A DNA stretch of 64,000 bases from Ochrobactrum chromiisoli (GCF_026241335.1 NZ_JAPHAV010000012.1:59606-123605), one strand, 5' to 3'; shown: positions 8,933 through 17,981, numbered from the stretch's first letter. Numbers and translations: made by a program. The notes: generated by a model from the letters alone, not told the origin.

Positions 8933-9733
8933 TCACGCGGCCATTTTCAGTTTCTGTGCGGGCGTTACGCCGCCGATGCCCATATTGGGACGTTCGTTGT
9001 TGTAGGTCCATAGCCACTGCGTGGCAAATTCCTGCGCCTCCTCAATGCTTTCGATGATGTATTGGTCGAGCCACTCATTCCGAACGGTGCGATTGTAGCG
9101 CTCGACATACGCATTCTGTTGTGGCTTGCCGGGTTGGATATGGCTCAAGGCGATGCCTTGGTTGGCAGCCCACTCCATCAGTTTGCCACTGACGTATTCC
9201 GGCCCATTATCAACACGAATTGCGAATGGTTTGCCGCGCCATTCGATGATCTGGTTGAGGCTGCGGATGACGCGTTCAGCAGGCAGCGAGAAGTCTACTT
9301 CAATGCCCAAACCTTCGCGGTTGAAGTCGTCCAGGACGTTCAGCAGCCGGAATTGCCTTCCATCCTCCAGCCGGTCGGCCATGAAATCCATGGACCAGAC
9401 CATATTCGGCGCATCTGGCACGGTCAGAGCATCGGGCTTGTCCCGCTTCAACCGCTTGCGCGGCTTGATCCTGAGGTTCAATTCAAGCTCACGATAGATG
9501 CGGTAAACGCGTTTATGGTTCCAGTGATGCCCCCGGACATTGCGCAGATAAAGGAAACACAGACCGAAGCCCCAGGTCTTCTTTGCCCGCGTCAGTCCGA
9601 TCAGGAGATCGGCAATCTGCTCGTTCTCGTCGTTCAGCCTGGCGCTGTAACGATAACATGTCTCACTGACCTCGAAGGTGCGGCAGGCAAGCGCAACGCT
9701 CACCCCTCGCAACGCCACTGCTTTCGCGGCCAT
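8933..9733 (-). CDS. IS407-group transposase OrfB (DDE integrase)
   Basis: The 266-residue catalytic subunit has an HTH-like N-terminus ([19 protein letters not shown]) and an rve integrase core with all three acidic residues in context: [14 protein letters not shown] and NAYVERYNR. It is probably made as an OrfAB fusion by -1 slippage on AAAAAAG (minus strand, 9760-9766). The frame is intact to its normal C-terminus ([12 protein letters not shown]). Confidence 0.9.
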   Translation of the reverse strand: MAAKAVALRGVSVALACRTFEVSETCYRYSARLNDENEQIADLLIGLTRAKKTWGFGLCFLYLRNVRGHHWNHKRVYRIYRELELNLRIKPRKRLKRDKPDALTVPDAPNMVWSMDFMADRLEDGRQFRLLNVLDDFNREGLGIEVDFSLPAERVIRSLNQIIEWRGKPFAIRVDNGPEYVSGKLMEWAANQGIALSHIQPGKPQQNAYVERYNRTVRNEWLDQYIIESIEEAQEFATQWLWTYNNERPNMGIGGVTPAQKLKMAA

Positions 9734-9756
9734 CTCCCGGCGTTGAGATGGCCGCG

Positions 9757-10020
9757 TCACTTTTTTCCAAGAGCCTCTTTGAGCAGTTCCGCCTGCATGC
9801 TCATCTCCGCATACATCTTCTTCAGGCGACGGTTCTCGTCCTCCAGAGCCTTCATCTGGCTGATCATCGAGGCATCCATGCCACCGTATTTGGATCGCCA
9901 TTTGTAGAATGACGCAGTGCTCATTCCATGTTCCCGGCATAACTCGGGTACAGGAACGCCGCCTTCCGCCTGGCGAAGGATGGCAAGGATTTGCGGTTCG
10001 CTGAATCTGCTCGTCTTCAT
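9757..10020 (-). CDS. IS407-group transposase OrfA
   Basis: The 87-residue DNA-binding subunit starts [15 protein letters not shown], followed by the HTH ([19 protein letters not shown]) and a coiled-coil tail ([18 protein letters not shown]), as expected for the group. GGAG precedes the ATG at 10020; an in-frame upstream ATG at 10038 is less likely. It ends within the slippery A run used to reach orfB. Confidence 0.88.
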   Translation of the reverse strand: MKTSRFSEPQILAILRQAEGGVPVPELCREHGMSTASFYKWRSKYGGMDASMISQMKALEDENRRLKKMYAEMSMQAELLKEALGKK

Positions 10021-10433
10021 CAAAATCTCCTCGATCATATAGCCCGAGAAAATTCTACTTTTGAAGTCCGTTATTTGGCGGGGGGATTACCCATACTGTT
10101 TGAAATAAGCAACCCGCAGTCAGAGTAGCCTGAGGCAATTTCATTATGGGAAGAACTTCCAAAAGCCAACGGTTTGTCTCGTTTCTCTTTATCTGTTCGA
10201 CAAACTGTTGTTCAGAAAATGACATGATTTCATGGTCTCCACGTTCGTGCAATGTTCTGAAGGACGGGCTATCGAAGTGGTTACGAGGCGTCCCCGGCTC
10301 TATACTCTGACGCGCTACCATGACTATGATAACCGTTTGGATTTCGCTCGGATGCAATCAGGTCAAGGCCAATTCATCCGTGGACGAAAAATGTTGTCTG
10401 ACGTCTCCAGACGGACCACCACCACTGCGTCAT

Positions 10434-11159
10434 TCAGTCAGTTCCTGGCCAACCATCATCATTCCCGAACCGACGACGAAAAGCTCGGGCAAGACGCTCC
10501 GATGTTGGATCAGAAGTTAAAAGACCGAAAAGACCAAAGTCCCGCTTCAAGACTTGCTCTAAATCTGAACGAGATGCACTTATGTACGGTACGCAAGTTA
10601 CACCTTCTGTTATCCGACCGAGATTGATTAATCTTGTGGTCAAGTAAGAGTATTCTGCCAAGTCCATGATCATGGTATCCAGAATATTGTGGCGACGTTT
10701 TTCACCCCTCTTACCAAGTCTGGATTCGAACACCTGTGATTTAATTATTAATTGCTGAAAGCTCTCAAACGTTTGTTTATCCAGGTAGGGCGCTGCATTC
10801 ATGATTACCGTCAATGCATCTGTGGGCGGCTCAGGTCGTTTGTCCGGTTGCTGCTGAAGCCAGCTCGTATAGCATTCACTGAGGTAGTATTGGATAGCAA
10901 CAAGGGCATGTGGAACTGGTATTAGAGCAACTTTGGTTTGCTGCTGAATTCGACGCTGAGCATGCTTCCGTTGATCGTTAATTTGTATCCAAAGCAGCCC
11001 ACCACCAATTAAACCCGCCACTAATGCTAGAACACCACCAATCAACGATTGCCAATTGTAGAAGAAAGTAGCTACCGGGCCCCTTTCCACTATACACTGA
11101 GAAAGTAAAAAGCGAGCTATGTCGTTGTTACAAATAAGCTCTTGAAAGGGCCTCGCCAT
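10434..11159 (-). CDS. Hypothetical membrane protein, 241 aa
   Basis: One clear membrane segment (residues ~36-60, SLIGGVLALVAGLIGGGLLW) is followed by a basic, coiled-coil-like stretch and a helical cytoplasmic domain. No family is recognised. It is transcribed in the same direction as the large SF1 helicase, 136 nt downstream of it, so co-expression is possible but not shown. Single-TM proteins beside helicases occur in defence modules, but nothing specific identifies one here. Confidence 0.6.
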   Translation of the reverse strand: MARPFQELICNNDIARFLLSQCIVERGPVATFFYNWQSLIGGVLALVAGLIGGGLLWIQINDQRKHAQRRIQQQTKVALIPVPHALVAIQYYLSECYTSWLQQQPDKRPEPPTDALTVIMNAAPYLDKQTFESFQQLIIKSQVFESRLGKRGEKRRHNILDTMIMDLAEYSYLTTRLINLGRITEGVTCVPYISASRSDLEQVLKRDFGLFGLLTSDPTSERLARAFRRRFGNDDGWPGTD

Positions 11160-11295
11160 TTCTCATCCATTACTCATTAGAACATCTCCGGCCACAAAGC
11201 CCAACTGCATGTCATCATCGTGCAACTATAGTGATCGCGATTGCCCAGCGCTGAAATCCAAAAACCACAAATGCTAATGGCAAAAATAGAGCTGA

Positions 11296-14200
11296 TTACC
11301 CGGCACCTCTGCCTTGATTCCAAAACTCTGAAGTTGAAACCGATGGTAATCCGGCAGACGCGTCTTTGAAATATCGCAACTCGCCCCATAGCTGTTTATC
11401 ACCAATGATATAGAAGCGGCGCTTTGATCGGGTGATTGCAACATTGAGGATATTTGGCTTAGAAGCAGCCCATCGTGCTGCGCCAATGTGATCAGCATCC
11501 ACGCCTAACACCATTACTACCGTATCTTCTTCCTTCCCTTGAAAAGTATGGACAGTTCCGATACGCGACTTCAGCCAATCCTCTATTTTCGCAGGCCTGC
11601 TAATTCCCATATGCCCCCATGTTGCCGGGTTTGCGAGTTCGTGGTTGAGTGCCGCTTTGACTTCCTTAAATGGCGAAATCAGATAGAGATCAGGCAACTT
11701 GCCCGCTTGTTTATAGCAGTTAACGACTATCGCAGATGCAAATCGAACCTGTTCAGGAACCGTCTGTTTGCCCGAAACCTTTCCGCCTAAATCGATCCAG
11801 CAATTCGGCGTCAGAATTGGAGCCTTTTCCTGCCCGGGATGCGGGTTAGGCAGACCATGAACCATCTTGCCATTATATGCGATTTTGTTCGCGATGGAGA
11901 ACATCGGATCGAGACAGCGCCGATGCACGCGCAATGGGCTACCAACCCAGATATCCTTCTCGTCTGATTTTAGAAGCTCGCCAAAAATGTTTGCCGTGTC
12001 TGAAAGCACTTGCACCGAAGTACTCGCCGGAGAATAGAAGCCATCACGCGTATGTACTGACAAATCGCACAGACCCTTAATGAGCGGTTTAGCAAGAGTT
12101 AGAACCGGTTCAATCTGCAATGGATCGCCGATAACAAGCGCACGTTTTGCACGGAACATTGCGCCAACTGCTGCTTGAGGAACAGCCTGCCCTGCTTCAT
12201 CGATCAGAACCCAGCCGAGACTCTCCTCGCCCAGTCCGCGAAACTGTCGTGCAAACGACGCAAAAGTGGTCGAAACCACTGGAACGATCATGAAGAAATT
12301 CTGCCAAAGCGCACGATAGTGACTGGCATCTTCCAACTGCTTGCCGTCCAGCAAAGCAGCAATTGCCCGCATCGTCTCATGATATCGGAGACGCTTGGAC
12401 CGGGAAACCACTGCCAGCCATGCTTCGTGCAACTTCATTGCGGCCCTAAATAAATCCGAACGGAGGCTGTTGAATGTTTTATCGTGCCAAAGTCCGCGAC
12501 GCTGGATATCCGGCTTATCTATATCGCCCGGCTCATTCAGATCAATCACACCTGGATATTGCTGCTGGAAAGCGATCAGACGAACGTCCCGCGCTTCCAG
12601 ATCACACCTGGCAGATGCCAACTCTGCTTCAAGCGAGTTCAGGGTCTGCTGGACTTCATCCCGTTCTGGCTCGAGATCAGCGGATAACTGCTGTTTTAGT
12701 CGAGCAATCTCGTAGCGAAGATTAATCTGTGCATCAGCGTTCTCCCGAGTGAGCGAATCATATTCCCGTTTGCGACCGCGACGAAACAAAGCCTCAAGAA
12801 ATGACGGACGCAAACGGTCGATCTGCATCTGAACTTCTCTCAACTCAGATAACTCGTCTTCCTTTGCTGATAGCGATGCTCTTACTTCTGATATGAACTG
12901 TTCTTGCTTATAGAAATCCGTTTTCGCAGACAGCGCCAGACGTGAAATTTCTTCGATACGGACTTCCAGTCGACCTTCCATTGCGTCCTGATGCAACTGA
13001 GCAAAGGCTTGTAGTTCCTGTTGTCGCCGCAGGACCTGTTGTTCAATTGTCAAAAATGCCGATTGCGCTTCGGTGAAGTTCTTACGCCCATCCGCTTCTT
13101 CTTGTAGTCTGCGCCATTGCCACAATGTGCGTGGTCTATCCTTTCCCGACCAAGTCGGGCGAACATCATCAGAAAGATCCCTACCCAAAACCCTTTCGCG
13201 AAATATCATACGGTTTTTTGATTTTCCGAGAGCACATGCGATGAACCCCCAGGGCATGTCCTTCTCATCAAGCGCTTTGAAACGTGTCTTGCCCTGTTTA
13301 TCAGTCCATTCAGCCGCCAACTTATGTGCTACGGGCTGCAAATATCGAAAAGGTTCGCCATCTGACGGGAAAATCGACTCCGCCTTTGGCAGGTCTTTCG
13401 AGATATTCTCAACCGCCGCATTGTTCGAAGACGCTACGACCATCTCGTAGCCTGTCAGATCAGGATGAAGATTGCCCACATCGTAGTTCTCGTCACCGAT
13501 GGTGATTTGAGTGCGCGATACAAAGGCTTCCTCAGGGCGTTTGAGACTCGCCAATACACGCGCCCGCCGAACTATATTTTCAGCAATCACGTCCCGTAAG
13601 AGAGTGGTCTTCCCTGTTCCTGGAGGGCCATTGACAGAAAAAACACCGCCGTTTTCTAATCGCTTAAAAGCAGCATTGATCGAAAATTGCTGCATCAAAC
13701 TCATGGAATGGGAAGGATCTGTCGGCCACCGTCCCAGATTCACCTGGTCCGGCTGTAGCATTTGTATGATCTGCGACCTTCCTCTATCCGTATCAACATG
13801 AACCAGGGCTTCATGTGCCTTGGGCGTCAGATATTCTCGCAACGTGTTTGGAAGTTCCCCTTCTTCAGCTCGCTTCATCGCAAGCTCAAGATCAGTGAGA
13901 TAAAAACTGTTCAGGATTCCGATTTCCGGAACGAGACTGTCACCATCATAATCGTCCTCTGGCGATTGATCGTTGTCGAGGCCGGGAAGACTGACTTCAT
14001 CGTTACCGGTTGTGCAGTCAGCGAGAGTTTCGCTTGGCCCCGTACTTGTCGTTTCAGTCGCTTTGATGCCTTTAAATCTTATACGTACAAGAGCCAGCGG
14101 AAGTTCTCTGGAGGGCCAGTAATTGGCCCATTCGCAGAAAACATTCAATAATGGTTCTATATCGGATCCGCGAAGTGGAACCGGTTCATCGGCATTCTTC

Positions 14201-14859
14201 ACGCCAAAATCAGCACGTCTGCGCATCTCAAAATTGAAAAGTTGTTCGGCGAGCCTGACTTTGCCGTTTTCAAAAGCTTGCGAGGTCAGGTCTGCCAGAT
14301 TGCCATTTAAAGCGTGGCCAATTGCCCATGGAAGCGTAGAAATCTCCAGCGACTGAAGCTGCAACTCACCCGCAGAGCCCAATTTGATACGAGCAAAACA
14401 CGTATTTGCCGCAACAGGGCTATCCGTCTCGGACCAGCTTTCATCCTCCCGTTCCTGCCGATCCAATGCTTCAAACTCGGTTTCTCCGCCGAGACGAGCA
14501 ACTATTTTCTGGACATCGTCTTTATCGAAAGCGCCAAGATAAAGATCTCCCCCTGAAAACACGGTATTCTCGGGCACCGGGAGATCGGTCGGAGCAACTA
14601 GCTCATTCCGAGAAACATAAAATGCGGCCTGATTGGTCCCTAAATTTTCAGTGACACTGCTTAACGCGAACGGAATAAAAAACTCGGTTTTGTGCCAGCA
14701 ATCCAAAATGTCATAAAATCTACGTGCATCTGGCGTCATCTTCTTTTGCGCATATCCATCGAATACATAGACCACTAAAGCGTTTGGCATTCGTAGCATA
14801 TTCGCTTGGCTACGCCACGGAAGAATCCTTCTAGGACCTGGACCGGGTGTGCCTTTCAT
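11296..14859 (-). CDS. Large SF1 (Upf1/Dna2-like) helicase with coiled-coil insertion
   Basis: A ~1187-residue ATPase. Walker A GPPGTGKTT lies near residue 410, motif II (LIDEAGQA) near 885, motif III (VIGDPLQIEP) shortly after, motif V (TVHTFQGKE) near 1090 and motif VI (VAITRSKRR) near 1143, the set of SF1B Upf1-like helicases. About 250 residues rich in Glu, Arg and Gln between motifs I and II form a predicted coiled coil. The N-terminal ~350 residues are not recognised; no PLD or PD-(D/E)XK nuclease motif was noticed. The start is uncertain: ATG 14859, TTG 14868 or an internal ATG (MLRMPN), none with a good ribosome site. A role in nucleic-acid processing or phage defence is inference from context. 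Confidence 0.85.
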   Translation of the reverse strand: MKGTPGPGPRRILPWRSQANMLRMPNALVVYVFDGYAQKKMTPDARRFYDILDCWHKTEFFIPFALSSVTENLGTNQAAFYVSRNELVAPTDLPVPENTVFSGGDLYLGAFDKDDVQKIVARLGGETEFEALDRQEREDESWSETDSPVAANTCFARIKLGSAGELQLQSLEISTLPWAIGHALNGNLADLTSQAFENGKVRLAEQLFNFEMRRRADFGVKNADEPVPLRGSDIEPLLNVFCEWANYWPSRELPLALVRIRFKGIKATETTSTGPSETLADCTTGNDEVSLPGLDNDQSPEDDYDGDSLVPEIGILNSFYLTDLELAMKRAEEGELPNTLREYLTPKAHEALVHVDTDRGRSQIIQMLQPDQVNLGRWPTDPSHSMSLMQQFSINAAFKRLENGGVFSVNGPPGTGKTTLLRDVIAENIVRRARVLASLKRPEEAFVSRTQITIGDENYDVGNLHPDLTGYEMVVASSNNAAVENISKDLPKAESIFPSDGEPFRYLQPVAHKLAAEWTDKQGKTRFKALDEKDMPWGFIACALGKSKNRMIFRERVLGRDLSDDVRPTWSGKDRPRTLWQWRRLQEEADGRKNFTEAQSAFLTIEQQVLRRQQELQAFAQLHQDAMEGRLEVRIEEISRLALSAKTDFYKQEQFISEVRASLSAKEDELSELREVQMQIDRLRPSFLEALFRRGRKREYDSLTRENADAQINLRYEIARLKQQLSADLEPERDEVQQTLNSLEAELASARCDLEARDVRLIAFQQQYPGVIDLNEPGDIDKPDIQRRGLWHDKTFNSLRSDLFRAAMKLHEAWLAVVSRSKRLRYHETMRAIAALLDGKQLEDASHYRALWQNFFMIVPVVSTTFASFARQFRGLGEESLGWVLIDEAGQAVPQAAVGAMFRAKRALVIGDPLQIEPVLTLAKPLIKGLCDLSVHTRDGFYSPASTSVQVLSDTANIFGELLKSDEKDIWVGSPLRVHRRCLDPMFSIANKIAYNGKMVHGLPNPHPGQEKAPILTPNCWIDLGGKVSGKQTVPEQVRFASAIVVNCYKQAGKLPDLYLISPFKEVKAALNHELANPATWGHMGISRPAKIEDWLKSRIGTVHTFQGKEEDTVVMVLGVDADHIGAARWAASKPNILNVAITRSKRRFYIIGDKQLWGELRYFKDASAGLPSVSTSEFWNQGRGAG

Positions 14860-14964
14860 ACAGATCAAAATTTTGTATTAAGCTCCGGTAGTATGAAATC
14901 CAACCATTAATACGGCTTAACAAATAATGACTCGCTGAGAATTCAGATTTATCGGAACTGCCCA

Positions 14965-15633
14965 TCAAGTGTAGCACAACTCCACGATTGACTTACCAAA
15001 TTCTGTCAACCATATGAAAGGTTGATAGACGACCATAGTAAGAATTAACAATATGAATGACATAAAAGTTCGCAGCATATAACTCTGCGCCATAATAATA
15101 TCTGTCGTCTTTTTGTTTACGCTGTCTCGGTTTAACCGAGTTGCCAATAATAACTCCTTGGCTAAAGCAACATCCGGCGGCATAGAACTCTTCGCGGCCT
15201 TTACCAGTTCAGGTGTATCTACCCTAGAATGCGTCGAAACCTGAAGCGCCTTGAATGACCAGTATGCTGCACCTAATAGATATATGACCGCAATAAGACA
15301 CTCCGCAACAAGGATCAGTTGATATAAACTAAACTTGTCGCTGATCGGTTTATCGAAAAAAGAAGTGATCAAAGACGCGGCCATAGGCACGATTGCAGCG
15401 ATCACAGCCATATAGATTGAAGCTTTTGTGTCTGCTCCACGTCTACGTTCTGTTTCCATCGCATAAAGCTGTCGCGCTTGTTCTAGAAAAACTTCCGGTT
15501 TTTTACCAAAGTTCGCTGAACGGATAGCATTACAATCGATAATTCTGCGTTGCTTCATCTCCTCCAATTGGACTAGTGAAAAAACGCCGGGCATTGGCCA
15601 TATAAGTTCTCTGATGCGCTTGAATACTTTCAT
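14965..15633 (-). CDS. Three-TM membrane protein of the graspetide operon
   Basis: 222 residues with hydrophobic segments at about 71-93, 102-126 and 186-206. The stretch ETERRRGADTKASIYMAV before TM1 resembles the A-D-x-K-A-S motif that opens the membrane domain of Pycsar/SLATT-type effector proteins; this is a resemblance by eye only. Its ATG overlaps the stop of the ATP-grasp gene (ATGA, 15630-15633), so translation is coupled and a role linked to the modified peptide (export, immunity, or peptide-controlled membrane effector) is inferred. It has none of the ABC or MFS features of a standard exporter. Confidence 0.7.
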   Translation of the reverse strand: MKVFKRIRELIWPMPGVFSLVQLEEMKQRRIIDCNAIRSANFGKKPEVFLEQARQLYAMETERRRGADTKASIYMAVIAAIVPMAASLITSFFDKPISDKFSLYQLILVAECLIAVIYLLGAAYWSFKALQVSTHSRVDTPELVKAAKSSMPPDVALAKELLLATRLNRDSVNKKTTDIIMAQSYMLRTFMSFILLILTMVVYQPFIWLTEFGKSIVELCYT

Positions 15634-16574
15634 CGTGCCAACTCATCGACGATGGCGCTTGCAATTGGCAATCCCGTACGATTTTCGATCCAAGCCCATT
15701 GGCCGTTCGGGTTGCATTCAAGGAACCAGTAGTTTCCGTTCGGATCGAGAACCAAGTCAATCGCACCAAACTTCAAATTTAGAGCTTTGACCAAGCTCAC
15801 GCATCGAGCTTCGATATGTTGAGGCAGAGAAACAATCTCATGACGAAGATCGGGATTGGAACCCGCCCGCCAATCTATGTAGCTTTCTTCACGAGCTTGC
15901 GAATGAATCGCTACAGCGAATACCTTGTCCACGACCACGGTTACTCGGACGTCAGTTCTTTTTGCGATCAACCGTTGAAAAATTATAGGAGAAACGGCAA
16001 TGCTCTCTCGAGCGGCATCGTCCAGTGAAACGATCTCCGTAGTAAAAATCACCTTTCCGGTATTTTCGTCATCCAGAAGCGCTTGCTTAAGTGGCTTTCC
16101 GACGGTCGGCCCGGACCGGACAAAAGCTCTCGCCTCTTCGAAATTGTTTGTAATAACCGTCTCGGGAATCTTGAAACCGAGCCGCTTTGCGAGTGTTAAC
16201 TGCAAAGGCTTATCTTCTGCTATGGCTATTTCTTGGGGATGGCTGAACCATCGATCGCCAATAAACAGATACAAAGACTTAAGTAGACTATTCCACTCTA
16301 CCGATGCGTAGTGCCGTTTTGCGCTATCCGTAACATTCCCATCCACTTCGGGAATCCCAGGACGACGAAAATAAGCTGCTTTGACGTCCTCTGCACGGAT
16401 CGTAGTTTCGGCAATTTTCAGCAAGAATTCGCCGACCAGAGGTTTGAAAACAAACTCTGACCTGGATAGATCTTCCGTGTTTAACCGGACGAATTTGCGA
16501 CCCCGTTTCTTTAACTCGCGAACGATAAAATCAGAGGTAATGTCGCGTTTATTCGTGATGAGAATTACGGTCAT
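15630..16574 (-). CDS. MvdC/MvdD-like ATP-grasp peptide ligase (graspetide synthetase)
   Basis: 314 residues with ATP-grasp architecture like the macrocyclising ligases of microviridin-type (graspetide) biosynthesis. Seen: an N-terminal Rossmann-like domain (ILITNKRDITSDFIVRELKK) with AAYFRRPG, a central EDKPLQLTLAKRLGFKIPETV block, and the C-terminal metal/ATP site AIDLVLDPNGNYWFLECNPN. Such enzymes use ATP to join Thr, Ser or Lys side chains of a precursor to Asp or Glu. The precursor gene lies 9 nt upstream and the membrane-protein gene overlaps its stop. The family call is strong; ring topology cannot be read from sequence. Confidence 0.88.
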   Translation of the reverse strand: MTVILITNKRDITSDFIVRELKKRGRKFVRLNTEDLSRSEFVFKPLVGEFLLKIAETTIRAEDVKAAYFRRPGIPEVDGNVTDSAKRHYASVEWNSLLKSLYLFIGDRWFSHPQEIAIAEDKPLQLTLAKRLGFKIPETVITNNFEEARAFVRSGPTVGKPLKQALLDDENTGKVIFTTEIVSLDDAARESIAVSPIIFQRLIAKRTDVRVTVVVDKVFAVAIHSQAREESYIDWRAGSNPDLRHEIVSLPQHIEARCVSLVKALNLKFGAIDLVLDPNGNYWFLECNPNGQWAWIENRTGLPIASAIVDELAR

Positions 16575-16583
16575 ACTACAATT

Positions 16584-16943
16584 CTAAATAAACCGGACGC
16601 CGCCGCTGTCTTCGTCATCACTCTCAAGTTGAGCGGCTGTTTTTGTCGTCAGTTCCAGAAGCCCAACAGCGCGGCAGTCGTCATCATCAGATTCGATGTT
16701 CGCTTCTGTTTTTGTTGACAGCTCCAAAAGAGGAGACGGCAACTCATCGTCTGCCTCGAGATTAACTCTTGTTTTTGTTGTAATTTCAAGCAGGTCCGTT
16801 TTGGCCTCAATAATCGGCATGTCACCAATTGAGGTATTCACTGCCCACATTTTCAGCTCACCCGAATAGTGGCCAGGAATAGTCTCGGAAGCTGTCCGAA
16901 CTTTCGCATACCTAGTTAAAAAGGGCGAAATTTCCCTTATCAT
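16584..16943 (-). CDS. Graspetide precursor peptide with three core repeats
   Basis: 119 residues. PFLTRY at 7-12 resembles the PFFxRF(L) leader helix that ATP-grasp ligases recognise in microviridin precursors. Three near-identical 16-residue repeats at 51-66, 72-87 and 95-110 share the pattern LLE[IL][TS]TKTxxx[LI]E[AS]DD, giving each core two or three Thr, a Lys and a cluster of Glu/Asp as expected for side-chain ester or amide rings. The start is set by GGGGAGG (16949-16955), 5 nt upstream. The next gene is the ligase. The precursor role is inferred from motif and context and is a strong fit. Confidence 0.85.
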   Translation of the reverse strand: MIREISPFLTRYAKVRTASETIPGHYSGELKMWAVNTSIGDMPIIEAKTDLLEITTKTRVNLEADDELPSPLLELSTKTEANIESDDDDCRAVGLLELTTKTAAQLESDDEDSGGVRFI

Positions 16944-16955
16944 AATGGCCTCCCC

Positions 16956-17353
16956 GCCATGTTTTCCCTGTCTGCACCAATAACGAGAAAATCAGATTCT
17001 GACCAGAAAAATTTGAATTAACGCTCCTGGCTTGCGGATCCTTCTGTGTGATCGCTTAAATGTATGGAAGACGACAAACAGCGTTCTTAAAAGCCATATT
17101 TTTCCCAACCACAAGTGAACGAGTGTCGTTATCGTCACACAGGGCTCCCGCGACATGATTAGTGAACGATTATATAATCGTAGTAACCGAAGATTCTCAT
17201 AGTCCCAGCTCACTACAACTACGATAGTTGTCCAACCGGCGCTGAAAGTCGATCGTATATCAAGAATCTTATTAAATTAAAATTGCTGTCTTAACTTGCG
17301 CCGGCAACGTAGAAATACGAATATATGAAAATTAACTATTGGATCATTATATA
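16956..17353. other. Intergenic region upstream of graspetide operon
   Basis: About 400 nt of AT-rich sequence between divergent units. It must hold the graspetide operon promoter. An inverted pair CCGGCGC / GCGCCGG flanks an AT-rich stretch around 17235-17310. The ORFs inside lack ribosome sites and look like chance frames. Confidence 0.35.
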
Positions 17354-17683
17354 ATGAAACGCGACCGCCCAAAAATATTATTCGGAGCCATGTTAAACTG
17401 TGAAGATCGTGGTGCATATTCAACAATGCGAATTCATCTTAAATACAACTCAACGGCAATACTGGAAGACGGCGATCCAACCCTGATCAAAAATTTTGCG
17501 CAACTACTGCTTCGTGTAATTTCCGCAATAGATGAAGAGCATGAAAAGGGTGCTGGCAGCCTCTATAAGCACGACCACCCTCATAATGTCGAATGGAAAA
17601 ATATAAAGCCATTCAAGGTCTTGTTAGATCACGAAATTTCTCCGATAGAAAATCAACAGCAGGCTGCTCTTCGTAAAAAATAG
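17354..17683 (+). CDS. Possible hypothetical protein, ~109 aa
   Basis: A protein-like ORF starting MKRDRPKILFGAML, with no recognised family and no clear ribosome site. Its last 71 nt overlap the 3' end of the convergent minus-strand ORF, so at least one of the two is probably not translated over its full length. Confidence 0.4.
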   Translation: MKRDRPKILFGAMLNCEDRGAYSTMRIHLKYNSTAILEDGDPTLIKNFAQLLLRVISAIDEEHEKGAGSLYKHDHPHNVEWKNIKPFKVLLDHEISPIENQQQAALRKK

Positions 17684-17981
17684 ATGGGTATACATACCCG
17701 CTTAGCCCAATAACGAAGAAGTATCGACCCAATCCAGCGCCGTCTAAAACGGATAAAAGCTCGAGGCTTCCATCTTCTAGCTTTTGTTTCTTGATCACTT
17801 CTGTCTCAAAGGAAGAGTCTGGAACATCACGCCAGTTCAAAACCCTCGGGTTCTGGCTTGCATATTCTTTGATTGACTGAATTGAGGGGAAACCACGTTC
17901 GATCCAGACACCGTCTTTGATGAGCAAGAAATAAAATCCTCGTGCAGGTTCAACCGCAACCTTAATGATTTCTATCGCCAT
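17613..17981 (-). CDS. Possible hypothetical protein, 122 aa
   Basis: A compact alpha/beta-looking frame (RGFYFLLIKDGVWIERGF, then SIQSIKEYASQNP) with an even residue composition, but no family recognised and no strong ribosome site before the ATG. It converges on and overlaps the preceding plus-strand ORF. It may belong to the accessory island's small-gene complement. Confidence 0.42.
   Translation of the reverse strand: MAIEIIKVAVEPARGFYFLLIKDGVWIERGFPSIQSIKEYASQNPRVLNWRDVPDSSFETEVIKKQKLEDGSLELLSVLDGAGLGRYFFVIGLSGYVYPSIFYEEQPAVDFLSEKFRDLTRP

Larger units (their letters stand above)
8894..10091 (-). mobile_element. Complete IS3-family (IS407 group) insertion sequence, 1198 bp
   Basis: Both ends read GGTAATCCCCCCG inward, with further imperfect matching that includes GTAGAATT. 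CATA is duplicated on each side (8890-8893 and 10092-10095); a 4-bp duplication is usual for the IS407 group. The element carries orfA and orfB with an intact DDE triad, so it could be active. It interrupts the nucleotidyltransferase gene in the same orientation. Confidence 0.88.
8463..10225 (-). pseudogene. NTP_transf_6-type nucleotidyltransferase, split by IS
   Basis: The 5' part (10225 to 10096, starting MSFSEQQFVEQ and ending CLFQTVW) and the 3' part (8893 to 8463, beginning WNLISGNEPNWAIKDYDLF) join in frame once the IS and one copy of its 4-bp duplication are removed. The rejoined gene has 561 nt, or 186 residues. KDYDLFYFD supplies the acidic pair expected of the nucleotidyltransferase fold, and the C-terminal block (GIDRYLIACTRFGI to RWPWLSITL) fits the DUF925/NTP_transf_6 family. 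The gene is disrupted and presumably inactive; the substrate is unknown. Confidence 0.8.

Noticed and set aside
9062..9907. 281-residue plus-strand ORF inside the IS
   Set aside because: Antisense to the intact orfB with its conserved DDE motifs.
16992..17213. 73-residue minus-strand ORF upstream of the graspetide precursor
   Set aside because: No ribosome site, and its hydrophobic stretch comes from AT-rich sequence; treated as promoter region.
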